NCBI RefSeq assembly: GCF_008087085.1
Contig: NZ_VIYJ01000015.1
Span: 1 to 64,000, forward strand
Direction: 5' to 3'
Length of the DNA: 64,000 nt
DNA from: Nocardioides rubriscoriae
Lineage (GTDB): Bacteria; Actinomycetota; Actinomycetes; Propionibacteriales; Nocardioidaceae
Below, in pieces: positions 18,984 through 27,159 of this stretch. Position numbers and translations under genes: made by a program. Every line of letters starts with the position of its first letter. Position 1 is the first letter of the stretch. A model generated the notes under the pieces. It had not been told where the DNA came from. It saw only the letters and a program-made list of their open reading frames with translations, and did no database searches.

Positions 18984-20201
18984 GTGCGAACGAGGGTGCT
19001 GGTCCTGGGGGCCAACTTCGGGGGCATGACGGCGGCGCTGGGCGTCAAGAACGACCTCGGCGCGCAGGTCGACGTCGTGGTCGTCACCCCCGACGACCAC
19101 TTCGTCTTCACCCCGAGCCTGGTGTGGCTGCCGTTCGGACGTCGCCACCGCGACGACCTCACGTTCCCGGTCCGCCCGACCCTGGAGTCGCACGGCATCG
19201 AGCTGGTCAAGGCCGCCGCCGTGGCCGTCGACCCGGTCGGTCACCAGGTGACCCTCGACTCCGGCCGGGTCCTCGACTTCGACTACCTGGTCGTCGCCAC
19301 GGGGACCCGCCCCGACGACGTGGTGCCGGGGGTCGCCGAGCACGCCTGCACGATCACCGACCTGGCCGGCGCCGAACGGTGCGCGACCGCCTGGCGCAGG
19401 CTGCTGCGCGAGCCCGGCGACGTGGTCGTGGCGGCCACGCAGGGCTCGACGTGCTTCGGCGCGGCCTACGAGTTCCTGCTCGACACCGCCTACCACCTCG
19501 ACCGGGCCGGCCTGCGCCACCAGGTCCGGTTGACCTTCGTGACGCCCGAGCCGTACGTCGGGCACCTCGGCCCCGGTGGCCCCGGTGGCCCCGGCGCCCC
19601 GGGCGTCGCGGCGTGGGACCCGGTCCCGCTGGAGAGGTTCCTCGACCGGGCCGGCATCGAGACCAGGACCGCGGCGGCCATCGACCACGTCGACCGTGAC
19701 GCGGTGGTCCTCGACGACGGCGAGGCCCTGCGGTTCACGTTCTCGATGGTCGTCCCGCCGTTCGCCGGCCAGGACTTCCTGCGCGAGGCCGACGGGCTGA
19801 GCGACGACCACGGCCTGGTGCTGGTGCGCGACACCTTCCAGAGCGAGAAGTACGACGACGTCTACGCCGTCGGCGCGGCGGCGGCCGTCGACGCCCCCTG
19901 GCAGGAGCCGGTGCCCGCGGGTCCGCGCCGTCACGGCCTGCCCACCGAGGTGATGGCCCAGACCGCCGCGCTCAACATCGCCTCTCAGGTGCGCGGCGCG
20001 TCACCGACGACCTCGCTGCCCTTCGCCGACACCACGACCACCTGGCGCACGGGTCCCGACGGTCCCGACGGCCCCGACCCGGCACCGGGACCACGGCGCC
20101 ACGGCGCGCACGTCCCGGGGGCCCGGCTGCACCGGCTCCGGGTCGGGTTCGAGCGGTACTCCCTGTGGAAGATGCGCCACGGCCACGTCAACCTCGTCTA
20201 G
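18984..20201 (+). CDS. SQR/NDH-2-like FAD-dependent oxidoreductase
   Basis: 405-residue flavoprotein of the sulfide:quinone oxidoreductase superfamily. The FAD-binding N-terminus reads VLVLGANFGGMTAAL, the second nucleotide region DYLVVATGTRPD, and a Cys-containing segment STCFGAAYEFLLD matches the SQR active-site Cys region. The membrane-facing C-terminus ends FERYSLWKMRHGHVNLV as in SQRs. A low-complexity Gly/Pro/Asp insert (GPDGPDGPDPAPGP) sits before that tail, and GPGGPGGPG near residue 195. GTG 18984 follows AGAGGAG. The second Cys typical of SQR is not evident, so the donor is uncertain. Confidence 0.75.
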   Translation: MRTRVLVLGANFGGMTAALGVKNDLGAQVDVVVVTPDDHFVFTPSLVWLPFGRRHRDDLTFPVRPTLESHGIELVKAAAVAVDPVGHQVTLDSGRVLDFDYLVVATGTRPDDVVPGVAEHACTITDLAGAERCATAWRRLLREPGDVVVAATQGSTCFGAAYEFLLDTAYHLDRAGLRHQVRLTFVTPEPYVGHLGPGGPGGPGAPGVAAWDPVPLERFLDRAGIETRTAAAIDHVDRDAVVLDDGEALRFTFSMVVPPFAGQDFLREADGLSDDHGLVLVRDTFQSEKYDDVYAVGAAAAVDAPWQEPVPAGPRRHGLPTEVMAQTAALNIASQVRGASPTTSLPFADTTTTWRTGPDGPDGPDPAPGPRRHGAHVPGARLHRLRVGFERYSLWKMRHGHVNLV

Positions 20202-20229
20202 GGCCCGGTACCAACGGCTCCACCGGGTC

Positions 20230-20243
20230 GGGCCGAAGGCCTC
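20230..20243. promoter_or_regulatory. DevR/DosR-like box
   Basis: GGGCC-GAAG-GCCTC, 83 bp upstream of the alcohol dehydrogenase gene at 20326. Confidence 0.5.
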
Positions 20244-20325
20244 CTGACCCGCGGCTCCCCTGGTGCCAGCGTGGGAGGACACCCACGCGCGCTCCCCCGG
20301 GAGCCCCCGGAGAGGCAGGTGCGAC

Positions 20326-21375
20326 ATGAAGGCACTCGTGTACGGCGGGCCCGGCCACCGGTCCTGGACCGACGTCCCGGACCCGTCGCTGAAGGACCCG
20401 CAGGACGCCATCGTCCGCGTCGACGCCGTGACGATCTGCGGCACCGACCTGCACATCCTCAAGGGGGACGTGCCGGAGGTGGAGGCCGGCCGGATCCTGG
20501 GCCACGAGGCCGTCGGCACCGTCGTGGAGACCGGGGCGCACGTCCACGACGTCGCGGTCGGGCAGCGGGTGCTGGTCTCCTGCATCTCCGCGTGCGGCCG
20601 CTGCGACTCGTGCCGTCAGGCGCGCTACGGCCTGTGCACCGGGGGCGGCGGCTGGGTCCTGGGCCACACGATCGACGGCGCCCAGGCCGAGCTGGTCCGC
20701 GTCCCGTTCGCCGACCACTCGCTGCACCGCCTGCCCGACGAGGTGAGCAACGAGCAGGCGCTGATGCTGGCCGACATCCTGCCGACGTCCTACGAGGTGG
20801 GGGTCCTGGCCGGCGCCGTCTCGCCGGGCGACGTCGTCGTGGTCGTCGGGGCCGGTCCGATCGGCCTGGCCGCGATCCTGACGAGCAGGCTCTTCAGCCC
20901 GTCGCAGGTGGTCGTCGTCGACCTCGACGCCTCGCGTCGGCAGCAGGCGGTCTCCTGCGGCGCCGACCACGCGGTGTCCCCCGAGGACGCCGCCGAGATC
21001 GTCGCGTCGCTGACGCAGGGCCGGGGCGCGGACGTGGCGATCGAGGCCGTCGGCGTCCCCGACACCTTCGAGCTCTGCACGACGCTCGTGCGCGCCGGCG
21101 GCCACGTCGCCAACGTCGGCGTCCACGGCGGGCCGGCGGTCCTCCACCTCGAGGACCTGTGGGCCAAGGACGTCACGATCACGACAGGACTGGTCGACAC
21201 CCGGACCACCCCGCTGCTGCTGCGGCTGGTCGCCGAGGGCACCCTCGACGCGACCTCGTTGTGCACCCACCGCTTCGGGATCGACGAGATGCAGGACGCC
21301 TACGACGTCTTCGAGCAGGCGGCGGACACCGGGGCGCTGAAGGTGGCGCTGTTCAACCCCGAGGCGATGGGCTGA
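20326..21375 (+). CDS. zinc-dependent alcohol dehydrogenase
   Basis: 349-residue MDR dehydrogenase with both zinc sites. Catalytic zinc: CGTDLHI and GHEAVG. Structural zinc: four Cys in CISACGRCDSCRQARYGLC. The Rossmann motif is VVVGAGPIGLAAI. It resembles zinc alcohol dehydrogenases of the formaldehyde/threonine-dehydrogenase branch. It starts at ATG 20326 with an AGAGGCAGG site. The next gene begins 3 bp after its stop, so the two form an operon behind the DevR-like box at 20230. Substrate not determined. Confidence 0.88.
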   Translation: MKALVYGGPGHRSWTDVPDPSLKDPQDAIVRVDAVTICGTDLHILKGDVPEVEAGRILGHEAVGTVVETGAHVHDVAVGQRVLVSCISACGRCDSCRQARYGLCTGGGGWVLGHTIDGAQAELVRVPFADHSLHRLPDEVSNEQALMLADILPTSYEVGVLAGAVSPGDVVVVVGAGPIGLAAILTSRLFSPSQVVVVDLDASRRQQAVSCGADHAVSPEDAAEIVASLTQGRGADVAIEAVGVPDTFELCTTLVRAGGHVANVGVHGGPAVLHLEDLWAKDVTITTGLVDTRTTPLLLRLVAEGTLDATSLCTHRFGIDEMQDAYDVFEQAADTGALKVALFNPEAMG

Positions 21376-21378
21376 GCC

Positions 21379-22947
21379 GTGCCCCGACCGCCGGACCCTC
21401 CCGGAGCCCCACGGCTCGAGCTCACCCACTCGGGCCTGGTCCTGCTCACCGACGACACGGCCTACAAGTTCAAGCGGCCCGTCCGGCTGGCCTTCCTGGA
21501 CTTCACCGACCTGCAGGCACGACGAGACGCGTGCCAGCGCGAGCTCGAGCTCAACCGGCGCCTGGCGCCCGACGTCTACCTCGGCGTCGGGACCCTGGGC
21601 CTGCCCGGGCCGCAGGCGGAGCCCTGCCTGGTGATGCGGCGTCTCCCCGACGACCGCAGGCTCACCCACCTGCTGACCGCGACCCCGGCCCCTGCGACGA
21701 CCCGCCCCACGGTCGAGGACGCCCTGACCGGCGTCGCCCGGACGGTCGCCGCCTTCCACGCCGGGGCCCGTCGTGGTCCCGACGTCGACCCCGACGGCGG
21801 CAGGAACGCGCTCGCCGCCCGCTGGCGGGCCAACCTCACCGAGCTGGGCGCGGCGGTGGACCCCGCGCGCGGACCGGCGGGCTCGACCCTCGACCCCCTG
21901 GTCGTCGAGGAGGTCGAGGTGCTGGTCGAGGAGTTCCTGGCCGGGCGCGAGCCGCTGCTCGCGGCACGTGTGGCGGACCGGCGCATCGTCGACGGCCACG
22001 GCGACCTGCTCGCCCAGGACATCTTCTGCCTCGACGACGGGCCCCGGATCCTGGACTGCCTCGACTTCGACGACCGGTTGCGGCACCTCGACGTCCTCGA
22101 CGACCTCGCCTGCCTGGTCGCCGACGTCGAGCGCCTGGCCGGTCCCGACCAGGCGGCGGTGCTGCTGGAGCGCTACCGCGAGCTGAGCGGCGACCCCGCG
22201 CCGCCGTCGCTGGTCCACCACTACATGGCCTACCGCGCGTTCATGCGCGCCAAGGTCGCGTGCCTGGCCGGAGCTGCCCGCGACGTCCACCACGGCCACC
22301 TCAGCACCCCGCAGGAGCTCGCGGACCTGGCCCGGCACCACCTGCGGGTCGGGCGGGTGCGCCTGGTGCTGTGCGGTGGCGCCCCCGGCACCGGCAAGAC
22401 CACCGTCGCGGGCGAGGTGGCCGACCGGCTCGGCTGGGTCGTGCTGTCGAGCGACCGGGTCCGCAAGGAGCTGGCCGGTCTCGACCCCGAGGACCGGTCG
22501 CCCCAGCCCTACCGCTCGGGCTTCTACGACGACGCATGCACGGCCCGGACCTACGAGACGCTGCTGCACCGCGCCGAGGTGCTGCTCGGCCGCGGCGAGA
22601 GCGTCGTCCTCGACGCGTCCTGGACCTCGGCGTCGTGGCGTCGCCGTGCGGCGAGCGTCGCCGGCTCCTGCCACGTGCCGCTCACCGAGCTGCGCTGCGC
22701 CGTCGAGCCGGCCGTCGCCGAGCGGCGCATCGACGAGCGCGAGGGTGACCACGGTGCCCGCAGCAGCTCGGACGCGACCGTCGCCGTCGCGCGCCGGATG
22801 CGGCTCGAGGCCGACCCGTGGCCCACCGCCGTGCGGGTCGACACCGGTGGCGAGGTGGCGCAGACCGTGGACCGCCTGGTCGCGGACCTGGGGTGGCAGG
22901 ACGTCGTCGCCGCCCGTCGTCCCCGGTCGCGGATGGCGCCCGACTGA
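21379..22947 (+). CDS. APH-like kinase / P-loop kinase fusion (Rv2004c-like)
   Basis: 522-residue two-domain protein. Residues ~15-320 are an aminoglycoside phosphotransferase-like kinase fold with the catalytic DGHGDLLAQD and metal-binding LDCLDFDD. Residues ~328-515 are an AAA/gluconate-kinase-type P-loop domain with Walker A GGAPGTGKTT near residue 333 and LSSDRVRKEL. The same fusion is seen in M. tuberculosis Rv2004c, a DosR-regulon gene. GTG 21379 starts 3 bp after the dehydrogenase stop. The substrates of both domains are unknown in the family. Confidence 0.85.
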   Translation: MPRPPDPPGAPRLELTHSGLVLLTDDTAYKFKRPVRLAFLDFTDLQARRDACQRELELNRRLAPDVYLGVGTLGLPGPQAEPCLVMRRLPDDRRLTHLLTATPAPATTRPTVEDALTGVARTVAAFHAGARRGPDVDPDGGRNALAARWRANLTELGAAVDPARGPAGSTLDPLVVEEVEVLVEEFLAGREPLLAARVADRRIVDGHGDLLAQDIFCLDDGPRILDCLDFDDRLRHLDVLDDLACLVADVERLAGPDQAAVLLERYRELSGDPAPPSLVHHYMAYRAFMRAKVACLAGAARDVHHGHLSTPQELADLARHHLRVGRVRLVLCGGAPGTGKTTVAGEVADRLGWVVLSSDRVRKELAGLDPEDRSPQPYRSGFYDDACTARTYETLLHRAEVLLGRGESVVLDASWTSASWRRRAASVAGSCHVPLTELRCAVEPAVAERRIDEREGDHGARSSSDATVAVARRMRLEADPWPTAVRVDTGGEVAQTVDRLVADLGWQDVVAARRPRSRMAPD

Positions 22948-22975
22948 GCAGGACCGAGCAGGGCTGAGCGGGGTG

Positions 22976-23497
22976 TCAGGACCCGACGGCGACCGGCGTG
23001 ACCGCGCTCTCGACGACCACGACCGGGCACGGCGCGCTCATCGAGCACCTCTGGTCGACGCCGGGCGCACCGCGCTCGGCGCGCGCGCCCCGACGTCGTG
23101 ACGCACCGACCACGAGCAGGTCCTGGGGCGTGCACCGTCCCACCAGCGTGTCGACCGGGTGGGCGTTGACCACCGCCGTCGAGACCTCGAGGCCCTCCCA
23201 GGCCAGGCGCGTGGCCCCGAGCACCCGCTCCAGGCCCTGGACGGCCTGGTGACGCGGCGCGCAGAAGTGACCGGGCACCTCGTGCACGAAGAGTGCCTCG
23301 GGGTCCGGCCAGCAGGTGACGACCTCGAGACGACATCCCCGCGCCCTCGCCTCCGCTGCGGCCCACCGCAGCGCCTGGGCGCTCGCGGGCGAGCCGTCCA
23401 CGCCCAGGACGACGTGACCGCCGTCGGGCCGGCTGGACGAGGTCGGGGCGGTCGGGGCGGACGGGGCGGACGGGGAGGTCGGCGCGGCGTGCGTCAT
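22976..23497 (-). CDS. universal stress protein, single domain
   Basis: 173-residue USP. After a Ser/Pro/Thr-rich leader of about 27 residues it has the strand VVLGVDGSPASAQALRWAAA, then LLVVGASRRRG and the final strand CPVVVVESA. The ATP-binding G-2x-G-9x-G motif is degenerate (GASRRRGARAERGAPG), so nucleotide binding is doubtful. ATG 23497 lies 36 bp from a DevR-like box. It ends 28 bp from the convergent fusion-kinase gene. Confidence 0.85.
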   Translation of the reverse strand: MTHAAPTSPSAPSAPTAPTSSSRPDGGHVVLGVDGSPASAQALRWAAAEARARGCRLEVVTCWPDPEALFVHEVPGHFCAPRHQAVQGLERVLGATRLAWEGLEVSTAVVNAHPVDTLVGRCTPQDLLVVGASRRRGARAERGAPGVDQRCSMSAPCPVVVVESAVTPVAVGS

Positions 23498-23532
23498 GGT
23501 CCCAGCCTGGACGTCGCGAGGCCGTCGGCCCA

Positions 23533-23546
23533 GGGACCTTGGTCAC
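23533..23546. promoter_or_regulatory. DevR/DosR-like box
   Basis: GGGAC-CTTG-GTCAC, 36 bp upstream of the USP start at 23497 on the minus strand. Confidence 0.6.
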
Positions 23547-23558
23547 CGGGTGCCGCGC

Positions 23559-23996
23559 TCACGGGCGCGCGGTGACACCCCGGTCGGGTCCGGAGCGGGT
23601 GAGCCTGAACTCGCGCCCGGTCACCACGTCGGGCTGGATCTCGACGACGTCGTACTTCAGCGTGGGGACCCAGGGCTGGCGGGGTTCCCCGTCGAGGCGG
23701 TGCTGCTCGTCCTCCTCGAGGATCCGCATCCGTCCGCGGGCCACGACCGACCACGCGTCGGTGTCGTCGTGCCAGTCGATCTCGAACGCGACGTCGGAGG
23801 TCAGGGCGGCGGCGAACAGCTTGTTGCCGGCGGCGGTGCGAAACAGCAGGCAGCGACCGTCGACGACGTAGTTGATGGGCACCAGGTGGACCTCGTCGAC
23901 CAGGCGGTAGGCCAGGCGGCCGAACTCCTCGTCCTCGAGCTTGTCCCAGCACTGTTCGGGCGTGAGCTCCTCGACGACGTTGTCGGGGTCCAGCAT
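23559..23996 (-). CDS. pyridoxamine 5'-phosphate oxidase-family flavin split-barrel protein
   Basis: 145-residue split-barrel protein. Typical elements in order are LTPEQCWDKLEDEEFGRLAYRL, HLVPINYVVDGRCLLFRTA, VAFEIDWHDD and WSVVARGRMRIL. The first base of its ATG is the last base of the upstream stop (TGATG), so it is coupled to the gene ending at 23996. It is a paralogue of the proteins at 6884 and 32387. FMN, F420 or heme-breakdown ligands all occur in the superfamily, and none can be chosen here. Confidence 0.87.
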   Translation of the reverse strand: MLDPDNVVEELTPEQCWDKLEDEEFGRLAYRLVDEVHLVPINYVVDGRCLLFRTAAGNKLFAAALTSDVAFEIDWHDDTDAWSVVARGRMRILEEDEQHRLDGEPRQPWVPTLKYDVVEIQPDVVTGREFRLTRSGPDRGVTARP

Positions 23997-24418
23997 CACG
24001 ACACCTCCCCGTCGTACGGCCCCGGGACGACGGGGGTGGGCGAGGCCACCGACACCAGTCGCCGTCGGGGTCCGTCCAGCTCGCCGGCGCGCAGCCGGGC
24101 GAGCAACGACTCCGCGTCGGTGGTGCTCACGACCACCTCGTCGTAGCGCTGCCCGTGCAGGAGCAGCCGCAGGGCCGGCACGCCGCGGCGCAGCAGGACC
24201 AGCTGTCGGCGGCCCGGTGAGTACCACGTCCCGGCGAGCCAGAGCCACGGCACCGCGGCCCCCACCCGCAAGCCCCTGGCGACGTGCCACGAGGTGAGCA
24301 GCGACGCCGAGCTGATCGCGGCCAGGGGCGCGTCGAGGGCGCGGACCAGGCCGAGCACGCGCTCGACCGGGGTCGGGCGCACCTCGAGCCGGGCTCCGTG
24401 GAGCGTGACGGTCGGCAT
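23996..24418 (-). CDS. hypothetical protein, possible PH-like fold
   Basis: 140-residue protein of unknown function. Its pattern of short strands (VTLHGARLEVRP, GTWYSPGRRQLVLLRRG, ALRLLLHGQRYDEVVVSTTD) ending in a helix (AESLLARLRAG) resembles small actinobacterial PH-like proteins. No signal peptide or catalytic motif is visible. ATG 24418 is chosen because the two DevR-like boxes at 24455-24481 lie just upstream of it. It forms an operon with the split-barrel protein. Confidence 0.5.
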   Translation of the reverse strand: MPTVTLHGARLEVRPTPVERVLGLVRALDAPLAAISSASLLTSWHVARGLRVGAAVPWLWLAGTWYSPGRRQLVLLRRGVPALRLLLHGQRYDEVVVSTTDAESLLARLRAGELDGPRRRLVSVASPTPVVPGPYDGEVS

Positions 24419-24454
24419 GGGTCCATCCGACCGGCGCTCCGGCGACGGCGCCAC

Positions 24455-24481
24455 GGTCCGAAGGCCCGGGTCGAAGGGCCC
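24455..24481. promoter_or_regulatory. tandem DevR/DosR-like boxes
   Basis: GGTCC-GAAG-GCCCG (24455-24468) and GGGTC-GAAG-GGCCC (24468-24481) share one base. They lie 37-63 bp upstream of the minus-strand operon starting at 24418. Confidence 0.55.
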
Positions 24482-24567
24482 TGCGACCCTCACGACGGGC
24501 AGCAGGGCGTGCGACCGGACGCCCCGCGGGCTCCCTGTGGGCCCGGCCAGGGGTGGCGGGGCCGCGC

Positions 24568-24942
24568 TCACCCCGAGGGCTCCTGGCTGCGCAGGACCAG
24601 CAGCGCGTGGATCTCGCGCGTCAGGGCCGTGTTGGTCCTGAGCTCCAGCTCCAGCTCATGCTCGACGAAGTCGTGGTCGGCCTTGGCCTGCTGGACGGCG
24701 GACAGCCTGCTGGACGGCGGACAGCCGGTTCTGGCCGATGAGGACGAACGTCGACAAGTAGATCGCCTCGAGCGACACCACGAGGGTCAGCTCGGCCACG
24801 GGTCGCCCTCCACCAGGAGCATCCACGCCCCGAAGGCCACCACGTGGAGGTAGCCGAACCACATCGACCCGGCGAACGCCGTGATCGCGTCGATGATGCG
24901 TGACTGCACGTCCCCGGCCCGGCACTCGAGGTAGCGCTGCAC
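24568..24942 (-). pseudogene. DUF1003 membrane protein, broken by duplication and deletion
   Basis: Remnant of a DUF1003 protein, a two-helix membrane protein of unknown function. Recognisable pieces on the minus strand are SRIIDAITAFAGSMWFGYLHVVAFGAWML, LTLVVSLEAIYLSTFVLIGQNR, then AVQQAKADHDFVEHELELELRTN ending at TGA 24568. Pieces one and two are in different frames because a few bases are lost near 24795-24805 (FGL of WPFGLLTL is gone). Pieces two and three are separated by the tandem 19-bp duplication at 24687-24724. The start is uncertain (GTG 24942 or 24909). Confidence 0.65.
24687..24724. repeat. tandem 19-bp duplication
   Basis: CCTGCTGGACGGCGGACAG occurs twice head to tail (24687-24705 and 24706-24724). 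As 19 is not a multiple of three, it shifts the frame of the DUF1003 gene. Confidence 0.9.
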
Positions 24943-25029
24943 GCCGGGGTGCCGGGGGCGCCCGGCTGGACCGCGGTGGGAGTCGGGCGGCCCGAGCGCG
25001 CCGGGCAGGGCGCGAAGCCCCGGTGCCCA

Positions 25030-25043
25030 GGGGCGTTGGTCCG
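25030..25043. promoter_or_regulatory. DevR/DosR-like box
   Basis: GGGGC-GTTG-GTCCG, directly after the stop of the response regulator at 25045 and 88-120 bp upstream of the DUF1003 remnant. Confidence 0.5.
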
Positions 25044-25044
25044 G

Positions 25045-25755
25045 TCAGGCGCTGCGGTCGCGGTGCTTGGCGGCGAAGATCGCGGCCTGCGTCCGGCTCG
25101 ACAACCCCAGCTTCGCCAACATCGACGACACGTAGTTCTTCACCGTCTTCTCCGCCAAGAACATCGACTCAGCAATCTGCCGATTCGTCATCCCCTCCCC
25201 GATCAGCTCCAAGATCCGCTGCTCCTGCCCCGTCAACCCCTCCAGCTCACGATTGACCGGCGGACCCCGACGCACCCGCTCCAAGACCTGCGCAGTCACC
25301 TGCGGATCCAACATCGACTGACCCGCCGCCACCCGACGCACCGTCGCCACCAGATCCCCACCCCGCACCTGCTTCAACACATACCCCGCCGCCCCCGCCA
25401 TGATCGCCGCGAACAACGCATCGTCATCGTCGTACGACGTCAAGATCAACGCCCGAATCCCAGGATCACGCGACCGCACCTCACGACACACATCCACCCC
25501 CGACCCATCCGGCAACCGACCATCCAAGATCGCCACATCCGGACGCAACGCCGGAATCCGCCGCGCCGCCTCCTCCGCCGACCCCGACTCCCCCACCACC
25601 ACGATGTCGCCCTCACCCTCCAACAACTCCCGCAACCCACGACGCACCAGCTCATGGTCATCCAGCAGGAACACCCGGATCGGCGCCGCGCCCTCCGCGT
25701 GGTCACCGGACGGAGCCGGTACGGCGGTGGCGGCGGGCAGGGAGGTCTCGGTCAT
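25045..25755 (-). CDS. NarL/FixJ-family response regulator, DevR/DosR-like (copy 1)
   Basis: 236-residue regulator. The receiver has DD32-33, phospho-acceptor D78 (AILDGRLPDGSG), TSYDDDD and VLKQVRGGDL. The LuxR-type HTH reads LIGEGMTNRQIAESMFLAEKTVKNYVSSMLAKLGLSSRTQ. The central 616 bp appears identical to the gene at 45560 and uses TTG, GGG, GCG and GAT codons, whereas the first ~23 codons use the C-ending codons of the neighbourhood. No kinase gene is adjacent. A perfect DevR-like box lies 61 bp upstream, suggesting autoregulation or shared control with the divergent nitroreductase. Confidence 0.92.
   Translation of the reverse strand: MTETSLPAATAVPAPSGDHAEGAAPIRVFLLDDHELVRRGLRELLEGEGDIVVVGESGSAEEAARRIPALRPDVAILDGRLPDGSGVDVCREVRSRDPGIRALILTSYDDDDALFAAIMAGAAGYVLKQVRGGDLVATVRRVAAGQSMLDPQVTAQVLERVRRGPPVNRELEGLTGQEQRILELIGEGMTNRQIAESMFLAEKTVKNYVSSMLAKLGLSSRTQAAIFAAKHRDRSA
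25073..25688 (-). repeat. 616-bp duplication, copy 1
   Basis: Read base by base, this stretch matches 45579-46194 with no difference that I could find, in the same orientation. It covers almost all of the response-regulator gene but not its two ends. Confidence 0.9.
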
Positions 25756-25815
25756 GGGTGCGACGCTAGGGCGGCACGCGCCGGGCGAACACCCGCCCGT
25801 GGACCCGGGGCGGTG

Positions 25816-25829
25816 GGACCTTCGTCCCT
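25816..25829. promoter_or_regulatory. DevR/DosR-like box, perfect arms
   Basis: GGGAC-CTTC-GTCCC, between the divergent regulator (start 25755) and the nitroreductase (SD/ATG at 25876-25886). Confidence 0.75.
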
Positions 25830-26007
25830 GCCGGAGGCGCGCGCCGAGGTCGCACCGTGGGAACTCCCCCACCCCGGAGGTCCAGATGCTCGCCCAGGAC
25901 GCAGGGCCCGCCCACGTCGCCACCGTCGCCACCGTCGCCACCGCCGACGGGGCCCGAGGAAGGCCCGGGCGCCCCGACGCGCGCGGGCGCGCCGGCTGCC
26001 GGGGCGC

Positions 26008-27021
26008 GTGGCGACCACGGTGAGCGGGGTCTTCCAGGCCACCGGGTCACGTCCCGCGCGTTCGCGGGAGGAGGGCTTCGGACTCGACGTGATCGCCGCC
26101 GCGTGCCGGGCGCCGAGCACGCACAACACGCAACCGTGGTCCTGGCGCGTCGACGGCACCACCGTCGAGCTGTACGCCGAGCCGGCGCGTCGGCTGGTGC
26201 ACGCGGACCCCGACGGTCGCAACCTGGCCATCAGCTGCGGCGCCGCCCTGCACCACGCCCAGGTCGCCGCGCGCGGGCTCGGGTGGCGTCCCACGGTCGT
26301 GCGTTGGCCCCGGGGTCCCGACACCGACCTGGTCGCCCGCGTCGACCTCGAGCCCTGCTCCCGCACCGCCGACGACCTCACCCTGCTGCGGGCGTTGCAC
26401 GAGCGGCGCACCGACCGTCGACGCTTCACCGCGTGGCCGGTGCAGGGCGCCCGTCTCGACCGGCTCGTGGACGTCGCCCGGGCCTCGGGTGCCGAGGCGG
26501 TGTCGCTGTGCGACGTCGTCGAGCGGGTCCGCCTCGAGCACCTGGTCGCCCGGGCCCACGCGGCCCAGTCGGCCGACCCCGCCCTGGTCGCCGAGCACCG
26601 GGCGTGGACCGACCGCAGCGCCACGGACGGCGTCCCGTGCGAGGTCGTGCCGCCCTCCGACCCCGACCTGCCGAGTCGTCGCACGCGCTTCACCGGCGGG
26701 ACCCTGCCCGACCGCGAGCGTGACGTCGACACCACCGACGGCGTCGTCGTGCTCTGCGGCGACAGCGACGACCGGGCCTCCTGGGTCACGACGGGAGAGG
26801 CCCTCGGCGCCCTGTGGCTGCGAGCCGTCGCCGACGGCCTGTCGGTGGTCCCGCTGAGCCAGGTGATCGAGGTCGACGAGACCCGGTCCGCCCTGCAGGA
26901 CGACCTGCTGTTCGGCCTGGCCGTCCCCCACCTGCTGCTGCGGGTCGGGTGGCTCCCGATCGGGCGCGACGACCTGCCCCCGACCCCGCGACGCCCGCTG
27001 CGCGACGTGCTGCGCCGCTGA
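26008..27021 (+). CDS. Acg-family nitroreductase-like FMN protein
   Basis: About 337-residue FMN-fold protein of the Acg family (mycobacterial Rv2032, Rv3131 and Rv3127 are DosR-regulon members). Motifs are AACRAPSTHNTQPWSWRV, RLVHADPDGRNLAISCGAALHHAQVA, LHERRTDRRRF and a C-terminal TGEALGALWLRAVADGLSVVPLSQ. Acg relatives often lack nitroreductase activity and may sequester FMN. The start is unclear: GTG 26008 and 26020 are in frame but have no good ribosome site. ATG 25886 has a textbook GGAGGT and sits 57 bp after the box, but is in another frame, so a frameshift in 25.95-26.01 kb is possible. A GTCGCCACC repeat lies in between. Confidence 0.8.
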   Translation: MATTVSGVFQATGSRPARSREEGFGLDVIAAACRAPSTHNTQPWSWRVDGTTVELYAEPARRLVHADPDGRNLAISCGAALHHAQVAARGLGWRPTVVRWPRGPDTDLVARVDLEPCSRTADDLTLLRALHERRTDRRRFTAWPVQGARLDRLVDVARASGAEAVSLCDVVERVRLEHLVARAHAAQSADPALVAEHRAWTDRSATDGVPCEVVPPSDPDLPSRRTRFTGGTLPDRERDVDTTDGVVVLCGDSDDRASWVTTGEALGALWLRAVADGLSVVPLSQVIEVDETRSALQDDLLFGLAVPHLLLRVGWLPIGRDDLPPTPRRPLRDVLRR

Positions 27022-27053
27022 GTCGCCCCTGAGTCGACCGTGGTCCGCCGGCG

Positions 27054-27067
27054 GGGACGAAGGTCCC
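27054..27067. promoter_or_regulatory. DevR/DosR-like box, perfect arms
   Basis: GGGAC-GAAG-GTCCC, extended to GGGGAC/GTCCCC. It is 106 bp upstream of the ABC ATPase remnant. Confidence 0.65.
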
Positions 27068-27159
27068 CCGGCCGCGGGTCGTGTGCCGCTACGCCGGCGA
27101 CGTCGGCGTTCCTACGGTGAGAGCCGACCCGCCGCGCGGGGTGGACCCACGCGGCCCCG

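Noticed and set aside
24949..26000. Long plus-strand open frame across the response-regulator gene (also at 45128-46495)
   Set aside because: It is the antisense shadow of the identical 616-bp regulator cores; both strands stay open because of GC bias.
25900..26010. GTCGCCACC micro-repeats as a possible CRISPR or satellite
   Set aside because: Only three or four 9-bp units in coding-phase sequence; no spacers.
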